Part shown: positions 16,647 through 27,193 of the stretch, piece by piece
How the letters are laid out: each line of letters begins with the position of its first letter
Position numbering within the stretch: position 1 is the first letter of the stretch
Source: an uncultured Sutterella sp.
Lineage (GTDB): Bacteria; Pseudomonadota; Gammaproteobacteria; Burkholderiales; Burkholderiaceae_F
Direction of reading: 5' to 3'
NCBI GenBank assembly: GCA_949282745.1
Contig: CASDQM010000047.1
Span: 186,001 to 250,000 of the forward strand
DNA length: 64,000 nt
Notes under the pieces: generated by a model
What the model saw: only the letters and a program-made list of their open reading frames with translations
Told to the model about the DNA's origin: nothing
The model's database searches: none
Made by a program: the position numbers and the translations under genes

Positions 16647-17471
16647 TCACAGTCCCCAGTCCGTCACTTCCTCTTCCTCCACGATCACCCGGCCGCGAAG
16701 GACGTCGTCGACGCTCGACATGCTGAAGCCCCGATAGAGGAGGTAGCGGATCTGCTTTTCGCGCTCCTTCCGATCCGCGGGCAGCTCCCCGAAGCAGCGC
16801 TTCCAGAGACGGTAGCAGCGCACGTTTTCGGGCTCGGCGATTTCGTTCATCGCGATCTTCGCCGTTTCCTGCGCCACGCCCTCGCGGCGCAGTTCCTCGC
16901 GGATGCGCCGGTCGCCCAAGACCGAGGCCTTGTTGCGGGCGCGTACCTTGGCGAATCGCTCGTCCGAGAGATAGCCCCAGCGCTCCATGTCGTTCAGGGC
17001 CTCGTCGACGTCCGCCTCGGTTTCTCCTTCCTCGAGCCCCCGAAGAAGTTTCTCACGAAGCGCCTTTCTCGTGTACTCGCGCCGTGCGAGAGCCGCGGCG
17101 GCGCGCATCTTGAGACTGCGCTTCGGACGCTTTCGCCCCTTCTTTTCGGCTTTTTCCTTCGCGCGCCGCTCCCATTCCTCGGGATCGTTGCAATACTCGA
17201 ACTCGAAGGGATCCTCGGGCTCCCGCCTTCGGGCGCGCCGGCCCGTGCGCGCGGGACGCTCCGAGCGTTCGGCCAGAAAGGCCTCGGCCGAGCGCGGCGC
17301 ATCCGCGGCCCCCCATCTCGCTTCGAACGTCTCCTCGGGTTCCGGCTCGGGTGCGGCCGGCGCCTCGGGCGGCGGTTCGGGCGGCGCCTCCGTATAGGGC
17401 AGCACTTCGCCGTCGTCGCCGAAAACGAAGAGTTGTCCCTCTTCCCAGTCCTCGTCGTTCTTTCGTCTCAA
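16647..17471 (-). CDS. recX: Regulatory protein RecX with long N-terminal extension
   Basis: RecX binds RecA filaments and limits their growth. The RecX core is in the C-terminal half, from about 150 residues before the end, with ARREYTRKALREKL, WGYLSDERFAKVRA, GDRRIREELRREGV and KQIRYLLYRGFS. Ahead of it is an unusual acidic, proline- and charge-rich stretch of about 120 residues; RecX is normally about 150 residues in total. I place the start at the TTG at 17471 because GGGGAG precedes it by five bases and it lies after the recA-recX hairpin. An ATG at 17555 inside the end of recA would add 28 residues and lacks a ribosome binding site. Confidence 0.88.
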   Translation of the reverse strand: MRRKNDEDWEEGQLFVFGDDGEVLPYTEAPPEPPPEAPAAPEPEPEETFEARWGAADAPRSAEAFLAERSERPARTGRRARRREPEDPFEFEYCNDPEEWERRAKEKAEKKGRKRPKRSLKMRAAAALARREYTRKALREKLLRGLEEGETEADVDEALNDMERWGYLSDERFAKVRARNKASVLGDRRIREELRREGVAQETAKIAMNEIAEPENVRCYRLWKRCFGELPADRKEREKQIRYLLYRGFSMSSVDDVLRGRVIVEEEEVTDWGL

Positions 17472-17490
17472 ATTCGTCTCCCCACCAACG

Positions 17491-17514
17491 GAAAAGGACC
17501 CGAAGGTCCTTTTC
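17491..17514 (-). terminator. Hairpin between recA and recX (attenuator)
   Basis: On the minus strand GAAAAGGACC-TTCG-GGTCCTTTTC is a perfect 10-base stem with a UUCG loop. It lies between the recA stop and the recX start. In E. coli a terminator in this position keeps recX expression far below recA; the same arrangement is inferred here. The U-tract is part of the stem, so termination may be partial. Confidence 0.75.
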
Positions 17515-17532
17515 TTACCGGCTGACCGGACG

Positions 17533-18621
17533 TCAGAGTTCGATGTCCTCGTCATCCATTACGACGGACTCGTCGCTCGACACCGTGTTGTGGTGCACGC
17601 CCTTGAGTTCGCGGATCTTGTTTTCGATCTCTTCGCAGAGTTCGGGATTCGCGCGCAGGAAGTCGCGGGCGTTTTCCTTGCCCTGGCCTAGACGCGTGCC
17701 GTTGTAGGAGTACCAGGCGCCGGCCTTTTCGATCACGTCGAGTTCGCTGCCGATGTCGATGATTTCGCCCAAGCGCGAGATGCCTTCGCCGTAGAGGATG
17801 TCGAAGACCGCTTCGCCGAAGGGAGGCGCGACCTTGTTCTTGACGACCTTGACGCGCGTCTGATTGCCGATCACTTCGTCGCCCTTCTTGATCGAGCCCA
17901 CGCGGCGGATGTCCATGCGCACCGAGGCGTAGAACTTGAGGGCGTTGCCGCCCGTCGTCGTTTCCGGATTGCCGTAGCCGCCGATCTTCATGCGGATCTG
18001 GTTGATGAAGAGCACCATCGACTTCGTGCGCATGATCGAGGCGGTGAGCTTGCGAAGGGCCTGCGACATGAGGCGCGCCTGCAGACCGGGGAGCGAGTCG
18101 CCCATTTCGCCTTCGATTTCGCTCTTGGGCGTCAAGGCCGCCACCGAGTCCACGACGATCAGGTCGACCGAACCCGAACGCACGAGGGCGTCCGTGATTT
18201 CAAGGGCCTGTTCGCCCGTGTCGGGCTGGCTGATGAGAAGGTCGGGGAGATGCACGCCGAGACGCTGCGCATACTTGATGTCGAGCGCGTGTTCCGCGTC
18301 GATGAAGGCGCAGGTGCCGCCCTTTTTCTGCATTTCCGCGATGACCTGCAGGGCGAGCGTCGTCTTGCCCGAAGATTCCGGACCGTAGACCTCGATGATG
18401 CGGCCGCGCGGCAGACCGCCCACGCCGAGCGCGAGGTCGAGACCGAGCGAGCCCGTCGACACCGTTTCGATGTCTTCGGCTTCGGACCCTTCCGCCATGC
18501 GCATGATGGAGCCCTTGCCGAACTGCTTTTCAATGTTCGCGAGCGCCGCGGCCAGAGCCTTCTTGCGTTCTTCGCCTTCCAAACGTTCGGGGCGCGGAGG
18601 AGGATTGTTCTTGGCAGCCAT
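17533..18621 (-). CDS. recA: Recombinase RecA
   Basis: RecA forms filaments on single-stranded DNA for strand exchange and triggers LexA cleavage. The 362-residue protein shows Walker [10 protein letters not shown] at residues 80-88, the [20 protein letters not shown] region before it and the acidic C-terminal tail ending in DDEDIEL. An AAGGA ribosome binding site precedes the ATG. recX follows 61 bases downstream, separated by a hairpin. The 350-base upstream region has no full LexA box of the CTGT-N8-ACAG type; a half-site and two other palindromes are described separately. Confidence 0.98.
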   Translation of the reverse strand: MAAKNNPPPRPERLEGEERKKALAAALANIEKQFGKGSIMRMAEGSEAEDIETVSTGSLGLDLALGVGGLPRGRIIEVYGPESSGKTTLALQVIAEMQKKGGTCAFIDAEHALDIKYAQRLGVHLPDLLISQPDTGEQALEITDALVRSGSVDLIVVDSVAALTPKSEIEGEMGDSLPGLQARLMSQALRKLTASIMRTKSMVLFINQIRMKIGGYGNPETTTGGNALKFYASVRMDIRRVGSIKKGDEVIGNQTRVKVVKNKVAPPFGEAVFDILYGEGISRLGEIIDIGSELDVIEKAGAWYSYNGTRLGQGKENARDFLRANPELCEEIENKIRELKGVHHNTVSSDESVVMDDEDIEL

Positions 18622-18974
18622 GATCTGTCCTTTTCAAAAAATCGACGATAGCATCGTCTTATGAGCAACTGTCGAGAGATAGTCGCTCGAAACGTCTCTC
18701 TTACAAATACAGGAATCCCTTTGATATCAACATGATAGGAAATTGACTCCCTTTGCATGATGGTATGATGCCTGAAAATTTCACGTTTGCCAAGGTTAAA
18801 GTTGTTAGTGGTTACCCTAACAAATCTAACAACCCGCCAATCGTCGAAATCCCTCGGTTCAGATTTTTTTGGGGTCGCCGTAAAAATTGTCCTTGACATT
18901 TTTCTCCGGCTCAGGTATGATTCATCCCCTAGGTTGATTGTTCCTCGCCAACTGAAGCATACGCTTCCTACTGG
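18622..18974. other. Divergent control region between recA and the tRNA-Lys cluster
   Basis: These 353 bases hold the tRNA promoter on the plus strand and the recA promoter on the minus strand. Visible elements are the inverted repeat GACGAT-AGC-ATCGTC at 18644-18658, a weak repeat TATCA-ACA-TGATA at about 18723-18735, and the minus-strand half-site CTGTATTTGTA at 18712-18702. The region is more AT-rich than its surroundings. No gene is seen. Confidence 0.55.
18893..18921 (+). promoter_or_regulatory. Sigma-70 promoter of the tRNA-Lys cluster
   Basis: TTGACA at 18893-18898 and TATGAT at 18916-18921 are separated by exactly 17 bases, close to the full consensus. The first tRNA begins 53 bases further on. 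A stretch CATCCCC follows the -10 box, in the position of a GC-rich discriminator, as expected for stringently controlled tRNA promoters. Confidence 0.88.
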
Positions 18975-19050
18975 GGGTCGTTAGCTCAGCCGGTAGAGCA
19001 GCGGACTTTTAATCCGTTGGTCGTGGGTTCGATTCCCGCACGACCCACCA
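18975..19050 (+). tRNA. tRNA-Lys (anticodon UUU)
   Basis: The 76-base gene encodes its CCA end. The 7-bp acceptor stem GGGTCGT/ACGACCC is complete. The anticodon loop CTTTTAA between GCGGA and TCCGT gives anticodon TTT, and the T-arm carries TTCGATT. It reads AAA and AAG and is a substrate of MnmA. It is the first of three tRNA-Lys genes behind one promoter. Confidence 0.96.
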
Positions 19051-19069
19051 AGACGAGACAATTCACACC

Positions 19070-19145
19070 GGGAACGTAGCTCAGCTGGTAGAGCAGCGGA
19101 CTCTTAATCCGTCGGTCTAGGGTTCGAATCCCTACGTTCCCACCA
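19070..19145 (+). tRNA. tRNA-Lys (anticodon CUU), copy 1
   Basis: The 76-base gene has acceptor stem GGGAACG/CGTTCCC and an encoded CCA. The loop CTCTTAA gives anticodon CTT, which reads AAG. It is identical over its whole length to the copy at 19178-19253. Confidence 0.96.
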
Positions 19146-19177
19146 AAATTCGCAAACGTAGTTTTGCAACTGCGTTC

Positions 19178-19253
19178 GGGAACGTAGCTCAGCTGGTAGA
19201 GCAGCGGACTCTTAATCCGTCGGTCTAGGGTTCGAATCCCTACGTTCCCACCA
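19178..19253 (+). tRNA. tRNA-Lys (anticodon CUU), copy 2
   Basis: This copy is identical to the tRNA at 19070-19145, including the CCA end, and is separated from it by 32 bases. A terminator follows five bases later. The duplication suggests a high demand for AAG decoding. Confidence 0.96.
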
Positions 19254-19257
19254 CATC

Positions 19258-19293
19258 AAGCCCGTCGCAGAGTGTTCTGCGGCGGGCTTTTTC
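19258..19293 (+). terminator. Terminator of the tRNA-Lys cluster
   Basis: AAGCCCGTCGCAG pairs with CTGCGGCGGGCTT (one G-T wobble) and is followed by a T-run. Confidence 0.9.
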
Positions 19294-19422
19294 CTTACGG
19301 CGTCCCCGCAGTCGACTTCTTCGAGGTAATACCGCAAGGAATGCGGAAAAATCGGGCCGGACGCGACGGTTTGCCGCCGCGCCTCGCCTACACTGTCCCG
19401 AAACCCTTTCTGCGGACATTCC

Positions 19423-20472
19423 ATGATCAAACTACAAAACATCACGCAAACCTACACGACGCCCGAAGGGAAGACCTTTGATGCGCTCAAGAACGTTTCG
19501 CTCGAGATCCGTCCGGGCGAAATCTTCGGCATCATCGGCCGCTCGGGCGCCGGGAAGAGCACGCTCGTGCGTTGCATCAATCTCCTCAACCGTCCCACGT
19601 CGGGGAACGTCGTGGTGGACGGCAAGGTCTTGACCGACCTCTCGGAAGCGGAACTCCGCGAGGCCCGCCGTTCGATCGGCATGATCTTCCAGCACTTCAA
19701 CCTGCTCTCCTCGCGCACGGTCTACCGCAACATCGCGCTTCCGCTCGAACTCGCGGGCGTCTCCGAAGAGAAGATCCGCGAAAAGATCACGCCCCTGATC
19801 GAACTCGTGGGGCTCTCCGAGCACGCGAACAAGTATCCCTCGCAGCTCTCGGGCGGACAAAAGCAGCGCGTCGGCATCGCGCGTGCGCTCGCGAACGACC
19901 CGAAGGTGCTTCTCTCCGACGAAGCCACCTCGGCCCTCGACCCGGAAACGACGACCGCCACGCTCGAACTCCTGCAGCGGATCAACCGCAAGCTCGGCGT
20001 CACGATCGTCATGATCACGCACGAAATGAACGTCGTGAAGCAGATCTGCGAGCGCGTCGTCGTGATGAATCAGGGTGAAATCGTCGAGTCGGGCGACGTC
20101 ATCGACATCTTCAGCCGTCCGCAGTCCGAAACGACCCGCGCCCTCATCGGCAACGTCATGGCGCGCGACCTCCCCGAATCGGTGATCCGGGTCTTCCGCA
20201 ACGCCCGCGAAAACGCCGAAGAAGGGAAGTCCGTGCATCTCCTTCGCCTCGCCTTCGTGGGAAGCGAAGTCACGAAGCCCGTCATTTCCGAGTGCTCGCA
20301 GCGCTTCCACGTGAACCTCAGCATTCTGCGCGGCACGGTCGACGACCTGCACGGCCGCACGCTCGGCACCCTCACGGTGCTCGTCGAAACCCCCATCGCG
20401 GACTACATCCGCGTCATCGAATTCATCCGCTCCCGCGGCGTAATCGTGGAGGAACTCAACGATGTCCTCTGA
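19423..20472 (+). CDS. metN: Methionine ABC transporter ATP-binding protein MetN
   Basis: MetN powers uptake of L- and D-methionine together with MetI and the lipoprotein MetQ. The 349-residue protein has Walker A GRSGAGKST at residues 39-47, the ABC signature LSGGQ at 142-146 and LSDEATSALDPE for Walker B. A C-terminal NIL domain (about residues 265-345) binds methionine for feedback inhibition and separates MetN from other ABC ATPases. metI overlaps it by 11 bases. No metQ is found downstream; a tRNA-Gly and trmB follow instead. Confidence 0.94.
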   Translation: MIKLQNITQTYTTPEGKTFDALKNVSLEIRPGEIFGIIGRSGAGKSTLVRCINLLNRPTSGNVVVDGKVLTDLSEAELREARRSIGMIFQHFNLLSSRTVYRNIALPLELAGVSEEKIREKITPLIELVGLSEHANKYPSQLSGGQKQRVGIARALANDPKVLLSDEATSALDPETTTATLELLQRINRKLGVTIVMITHEMNVVKQICERVVVMNQGEIVESGDVIDIFSRPQSETTRALIGNVMARDLPESVIRVFRNARENAEEGKSVHLLRLAFVGSEVTKPVISECSQRFHVNLSILRGTVDDLHGRTLGTLTVLVETPIADYIRVIEFIRSRGVIVEELNDVL

Positions 20473-21115
20473 CATGCTCGTCATCATTTGGCAGTCGCTC
20501 CTCGAAACCCTCGCGATGGTCGCCATCTCCGGGGGCGTGGGCGCGCTTCTCGGCGTTCCCCTCGGGGTCGTCCTCTTCATCACCGACCGCAAGTCCTTCC
20601 TTCCGATGCCCGCCTTCAACGTCGTGCTCGGGACCGTGGTCAATGCGCTGCGTTCGGTCCCCTTCATCATCCTGCTCGTCGCGATCATTCCCTTCACGCG
20701 CCTCGTCGTGGGGACCTCGATCGGGACGGCCGCCGCGGTCGTGCCGCTCACGCTCGCCGTCGCGCCCTTCATCGCCCGCATCGTCGAAACGAGCCTTCGT
20801 GAAGTGGACAAGGGCCTCATCGAAGCGGCGCAGTCCATGGGCGCGACCAATCTGCAGATCGTCATGAAGATCCTGCTTCCCGAAGCGATGCCCGGCATCG
20901 TCTCGGGCCTCACGATCTCGATCATCGCCCTGATCGGCTACAGCGCCATGGCGGGCGCCATCGGCGGGGGCGGTCTCGGCGACCTCGGCATCCGCTACGG
21001 CTATCAGCGCTTCATGCCCGAAGTCATGTGGACGGTCGTTCTCATCCTGATCGTTCTCGTGCAGGGCATTCAGATGATCGGCGACTGGATCGTCCGCAAA
21101 ATCAGCCACAAGTGA
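20462..21115 (+). CDS. metI: Methionine ABC transporter permease MetI
   Basis: The 217-residue inner membrane protein has five to six hydrophobic segments and the permease coupling loop EAAQSMGATNLQIVMKILLP at about residues 120-140. LRSVPFIILLVAIIPFTR and GYSAMAGAIGGGGLGDLGIR are hallmarks of MetI. It overlaps metN by 11 bases, so the two are translationally coupled. The substrate-binding protein MetQ is missing from this locus and must be encoded elsewhere, or a different binding protein serves the transporter. Confidence 0.94.
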   Translation: MSSDMLVIIWQSLLETLAMVAISGGVGALLGVPLGVVLFITDRKSFLPMPAFNVVLGTVVNALRSVPFIILLVAIIPFTRLVVGTSIGTAAAVVPLTLAVAPFIARIVETSLREVDKGLIEAAQSMGATNLQIVMKILLPEAMPGIVSGLTISIIALIGYSAMAGAIGGGGLGDLGIRYGYQRFMPEVMWTVVLILIVLVQGIQMIGDWIVRKISHK

Positions 21116-21178
21116 CATTTTTGGCGCGGCAGGCCCCACAAGGCGGGGCCGCCGTGCTACACTTCATGCTCTCTGCGG

Positions 21179-21252
21179 GCGGGTGTAGCTCAATGGCAGA
21201 GCAATAGCCTCCCATGCTAAAGACGAGGGTTCGATTCCCTTCACCCGCTCCA
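21179..21252 (+). tRNA. tRNA-Gly (anticodon CCC)
   Basis: The 74-base gene has acceptor stem GCGGGTG/CACCCGC, discriminator T and an encoded CCA. The loop CTCCCAT gives anticodon CCC, which reads GGG. The anticodon stem ATAGC/GCTAA has an A-A mismatch at its outermost pair. A GC-rich hairpin (GGCCCC/GGGGCC, 21133-21150) precedes it, and TACACT at 21158-21163 may be a -10-like element. Confidence 0.94.
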
Positions 21253-21369
21253 GCCTCCCTCCTCCTCTCCGCCGACTCGTTGCGGAATACTCTCCCCACT
21301 GCAGAAGATCGTCGTCGTGTCACGGGTTGTTCGTGGTGCGATTTTTGTGTTTCTCTTCCGTACATCACC

Positions 21370-22095
21370 ATGGAAAAACCCGAACTTACGCCCGAAGAGC
21401 TCGAAGCGCTCAAGAACCGCCACATCCGCAGCTTCGTCATGCGCCGCGGCCACATTTCGGCCGCCCAAAAGCGCGCGCTCGAGGAAACCTTCCCGCGCTA
21501 TCAGATCGAATACCGTCCCGAAACGCTCGACTTCACGGCGGCCTTCGGGCGCGAAGCCGACACGGTGCTCGAAATCGGCTGCGGCATGGGCGAGACGACG
21601 GCCGCCATCGCGGCCGCGCACCCGGAAGTGAACTTCCTCGGCTGCGAAGTCTTCGTCGCGGGCGTGGGGGCGCTTGCAAAGCGCCTCGATGAAATGGGAT
21701 TGGAAAACGTGCGCATCGTCCGTCACGACGCCGTCGAAATCGTCCGCGACATGATCCCCGAAAATTCGCTCGCGGGCGTGCACATCTACTTCCCCGATCC
21801 CTGGCGCAAGGCCCGTCACCACAAGCGCCGCCTCGTCGCGCAGCCCTTCATCGGGATGCTCGCCTCCCGCATTCGTCCGGGCGGCTACATCCACTGCGCG
21901 ACCGACTGGGAAAACTACAGCGAGCAGATGCTCGAGGTTCTCGAAGGGGAACCCCTTCTCGAAAACCTCCACGGCAAGGGGAACTTCAGTCCCGTCATGG
22001 GGAACCCCCTCTGTGAGCGTCCCCGCACGAAGTTCCAGGCCCGAGGCGAGCGCCTCGGCTACGGCATCTGGGATCTCGTCTACATCCGCCGCTAA
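21370..22095 (+). CDS. trmB: tRNA (guanine-N7-)-methyltransferase TrmB
   Basis: TrmB methylates G46 in the variable loop of many tRNAs with S-adenosylmethionine. The 241-residue protein shows the cofactor motif [13 protein letters not shown], then [16 protein letters not shown], which is diagnostic of the family, and [17 protein letters not shown] at the end. The ATG at 21370 is chosen; the longer open frame begins inside the upstream tRNA-Gly. It is followed by a hairpin and the convergent uppP gene. Confidence 0.95.
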   Translation: MEKPELTPEELEALKNRHIRSFVMRRGHISAAQKRALEETFPRYQIEYRPETLDFTAAFGREADTVLEIGCGMGETTAAIAAAHPEVNFLGCEVFVAGVGALAKRLDEMGLENVRIVRHDAVEIVRDMIPENSLAGVHIYFPDPWRKARHHKRRLVAQPFIGMLASRIRPGGYIHCATDWENYSEQMLEVLEGEPLLENLHGKGNFSPVMGNPLCERPRTKFQARGERLGYGIWDLVYIRR

Positions 22096-22115
22096 CGGTT
22101 TCCGACGTCGACAAT

Positions 22116-22154
22116 CAAACGGCCCGGGCTCATCGCCTCGGGCCGTCGTCGTTT
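22116..22154. terminator. Hairpin between convergent trmB and uppP
   Basis: ACGGCCCG (22119-22126) and CGGGCCGT (22139-22146) form an 8-base stem with a 12-base loop. T-tracts on either side are short, so it may be a weak bidirectional terminator. Confidence 0.5.
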
Positions 22155-22169
22155 CTGCGCGGATCTTCG

Positions 22170-23018
22170 TCAGAAGGCTTCGCCTCCTTCCCAGGAGACC
22201 CAGCCCGTGGCGGCCGTGACGAGAATCACAACGCCGAAGAGAATGCGGTACCAACCGAAGGCCTTGAAGTTGTTGGTCGAGACGTAGCGAAGGAGCCAGT
22301 GCACGACGAGAAGGGCCGAAAAGAAGGAGACGGCCGTCCCGATCGCAAGCCCCGGGAGGTTCGCCATGTGGAGCACCTCGCGGGACTTCCAGAGGTCGTA
22401 GACCGTGGCGCCGAAGATGGTCGGAATCGAAAGGAAGAAGGAGAATTCCGTAGCGGCCTTTCTCGAGAGCCCCAGGACGAGGCCCCCGATGATGGTCGCG
22501 CCCGAACGGCTCGTCCCCGGAATCATCGCGAGGCACTGACAAAAGCCCACGGCGAGCGCGTCCTTCCACGTCATGTCGTCCATCGTCGCGACGCGGGGCT
22601 GGATGCCAAGGCGCTCCTGACGGTTTTCAATCCACAAAATGAGCAACCCGCCCACGACGAGTGCCACGGCGACCGTCACGGCGTTGAAGAGATAGGCCTT
22701 GATGAGGCCGGCCACGAGCACGCCGATCACGGCCGCGGGCAAGAAAGCCACGATCGTGTTGACGGCGAGGCGCTGCTCCTTGGGCTCGGAAAAGAGACCC
22801 TTGAGGACCGAGAGAATGCGGGCGCGGTAGTACCAACAGACGGCCAGAATCGCCCCCGCCTGAATCGCGATCACGAAGGTGTCGGATCCCGGGGTTTGGG
22901 CAAATCCCACCGCGTCCGCGGCGATGATCAGGTGCCCCGTCGAGCTAACGGGCAGAAATTCCGTCAAGCCTTCGACGATGCCGAGCACCGCCGCCTGAAA
23001 CCAGTAAAACCAATCCAC
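22170..23018 (-). CDS. uppP: Undecaprenyl-diphosphatase UppP (BacA)
   Basis: UppP dephosphorylates undecaprenyl diphosphate at the outer face of the inner membrane, recycling the lipid carrier for peptidoglycan and other polymers. Overexpression gives bacitracin resistance in E. coli. The 282-residue protein has about eight membrane segments and both catalytic blocks: EGLTEFLPVSSTGH at residues 16-29 and PGTSRSGAT at 167-175. It is a single gene, divergent from the SEC-C protein gene. Confidence 0.95.
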   Translation of the reverse strand: MDWFYWFQAAVLGIVEGLTEFLPVSSTGHLIIAADAVGFAQTPGSDTFVIAIQAGAILAVCWYYRARILSVLKGLFSEPKEQRLAVNTIVAFLPAAVIGVLVAGLIKAYLFNAVTVAVALVVGGLLILWIENRQERLGIQPRVATMDDMTWKDALAVGFCQCLAMIPGTSRSGATIIGGLVLGLSRKAATEFSFFLSIPTIFGATVYDLWKSREVLHMANLPGLAIGTAVSFFSALLVVHWLLRYVSTNNFKAFGWYRILFGVVILVTAATGWVSWEGGEAF

Positions 23019-23104
23019 GCCTTTCTCCTTTCCGGCTAAATCCCTTTGAAACCCGTCATGTTAGCGGAATCCGCGCGACCGCCGCGCAAGCGAGCATTCT
23101 CTTT

Positions 23105-23133
23105 TTGTATTCGAGCTGTTACTTTGTTAAGAT
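23105..23133 (+). promoter_or_regulatory. Candidate promoter of the UPF0149/SEC-C gene
   Basis: TTGTAT at 23105-23110 and TAAGAT at 23128-23133 are separated by 17 bases. The start codon is 34 bases downstream of the -10 box. Confidence 0.55.
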
Positions 23134-23166
23134 GCTTCGATTTCTCTTTCCGAACGGATATTTTCC

Positions 23167-23877
<711 letters not shown>

Positions 23878-23899
23878 GCCTTTCGCCCGCCTTCCCTGT

Positions 23900-25474
23900 T
23901 CAGCAAATCGCTTTGCCGCCCGAAGCGCGATAAGCACGGGCGGCAAACCTGAGGGGCGAAAGCGCCCCGACGAGCGCCGCTTCGAGTAGCGGCGCTTCCC
24001 CCGCCATTTCCCGCACGAGCATCCGGGCGCAAAGCCGCCCCCAGGTGATGCCGCGCGAGCCCATCGCCGTGCAGAGCCACAACCCTTCGGCCGTCGGAAG
24101 GTCCTTTTCCTGCGGCACGCCCCGAAAAGCGAGTCCCCGCAACGCCTCGGCGTCGGGCGCCGCCCCCACCACGGGGAGGCGGTCCGTCGACACCGCGCGC
24201 ACGCCTTCATAGAAAGCGACGGGAAGCGGCGGTTCAACGGGCGCCGTGACGTCGCCGAAGGTTCCGAGATTGTGTTCGTGCGCGGCTTCGACCGTGAGCA
24301 CCCGAGCGTCCCCGCGCTCGTAAGTGGCGCCCACGCCCGTGAAGCCGTCGAGTTTTCCAAGATAGCCGTGTCCCGTGAGCGCCGTGCGAAGCCCCGGATA
24401 CGGATCGTTTCCCAAAAGACTGATTCGCCCGTAAAGAGGTTCGATCGGAAGGAGCGCATCCGAAAGATTCGCAAGGCCCGCGCTCGCGCAGCCCGCCGCA
24501 ATCACGACGGCGTCGGCCCGCGCCGCTACTTCACCCGCGGGCGTGAGGGCGAGCCATTCACCATCGCATCGTTTAAGAAAAACGCGCGTGTTGCAGCGGA
24601 TCACGGCGCCGCTTTCCGCAAGGAGCGTGCGCGCAAGACGCCCCACGCGCACGAGCCCCGCCCCTTCGTACCACCAGGCGCTGCGGCGCACCGCAAGACC
24701 CGAGAGGGTCTGCGCCTCCTCCCGGGACACCCATCGCGCGAAGGCGGGCGGCATGGGAAAGGGGCGCCCTTGCGCCCGGGCGGCGATCCACGCCGCCTCC
24801 GTTTCGTCGTCCCGCGCCACGTCTAGAACGCCCACGGGGGCCCAACAGTCGGAATGACGCAGAAGCGTTTCGCGCGCGCAGGCGAACCCCGCGCGAGTGA
24901 GCGCGAAAAGAGGATTGTCGGACGCCTGCCAGTGCGGGTGAAGAAGACCGCAACAGAGCGCACTCGCCCCCGCCGCAGGAACCTGGTGCGCATCAATCAC
25001 CGTGACGCGCACGCCGCGCGCCGCAAGCGCCTCCGTCACGAAGGCGCCCGCAAGCCCCGCTCCCACGACGATCACGCGCTCGGGCAAAGAGCGCGTCGGG
25101 GCGCTGCGCCCTTTGCGGCGCCGGCCGTCGGGTGTTTTTTGAAAGGCACCGCCCGGATCCATGCTCTCCGGCAGATGAACGAGCGTATCGGGATCCGCGA
25201 GGAGAAGATGTTCGTCGGGGGCGTCGAGCCACATCTCGTCGATGCGCCCCGTCCAGGCCTTGCGCCGCTTTTTCGAAGGAAGCGCGACCAAGGCCTCCTC
25301 GCCGTAGTCCGTTTCCCGAACGTGTATGCCCGGCATCCGGGCGTCGTCGGGTTCGACGAAGGACAGGCGAACGAAAGACGGGCGGCTCCCGAGAGAAACC
25401 GCCCGCACGCGGCGGGAAAAGGCCTCTTCTCCCGCCGATCCGTTGAAAAGTACGACTTCGCGCCGCGACGTCAT
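23900..25474 (-). CDS. MnmC-like FAD-dependent tRNA-modification oxidoreductase without methyltransferase domain
   Basis: The 524-residue protein matches the oxidoreductase half of MnmC, which converts cmnm5U34 to nm5U34 in tRNA. The FAD motif VGAGLAG is at residues 137-143, and GASALCCGLLHPHWQASDNP, ATYERGD, LPVVGAAPD and TAMGSRGITWGRLCA follow in MnmC order. Normal bifunctional MnmC carries a methyltransferase domain of about 240 residues at the N-terminus; here only about 130 residues precede the FAD fold, and I see no S-adenosylmethionine motif in them. The short WLDAPDEHLLL segment could be a remnant. The gene starts three bases after ettA, so they are cotranscribed. With MnmA it belongs to the U34 wobble pathway. 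Confidence 0.8.
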   Translation of the reverse strand: MTSRREVVLFNGSAGEEAFSRRVRAVSLGSRPSFVRLSFVEPDDARMPGIHVRETDYGEEALVALPSKKRRKAWTGRIDEMWLDAPDEHLLLADPDTLVHLPESMDPGGAFQKTPDGRRRKGRSAPTRSLPERVIVVGAGLAGAFVTEALAARGVRVTVIDAHQVPAAGASALCCGLLHPHWQASDNPLFALTRAGFACARETLLRHSDCWAPVGVLDVARDDETEAAWIAARAQGRPFPMPPAFARWVSREEAQTLSGLAVRRSAWWYEGAGLVRVGRLARTLLAESGAVIRCNTRVFLKRCDGEWLALTPAGEVAARADAVVIAAGCASAGLANLSDALLPIEPLYGRISLLGNDPYPGLRTALTGHGYLGKLDGFTGVGATYERGDARVLTVEAAHEHNLGTFGDVTAPVEPPLPVAFYEGVRAVSTDRLPVVGAAPDAEALRGLAFRGVPQEKDLPTAEGLWLCTAMGSRGITWGRLCARMLVREMAGEAPLLEAALVGALSPLRFAARAYRASGGKAIC

Positions 25475-25477
25475 GCC

Positions 25478-27142
<1,665 letters not shown>

Positions 27143-27193
27143 AAACGGTAGAAAGAACCCCGGCGCGGGGACCGGGAAGGTTGTTGTTGAAAA

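Noticed and set aside
21121..21178. A promoter for tRNA-Gly based on TTGGCG and TACACT
   Set aside because: The two hexamers are about 31 bases apart, far from the usual 16-18, so I do not call a promoter.
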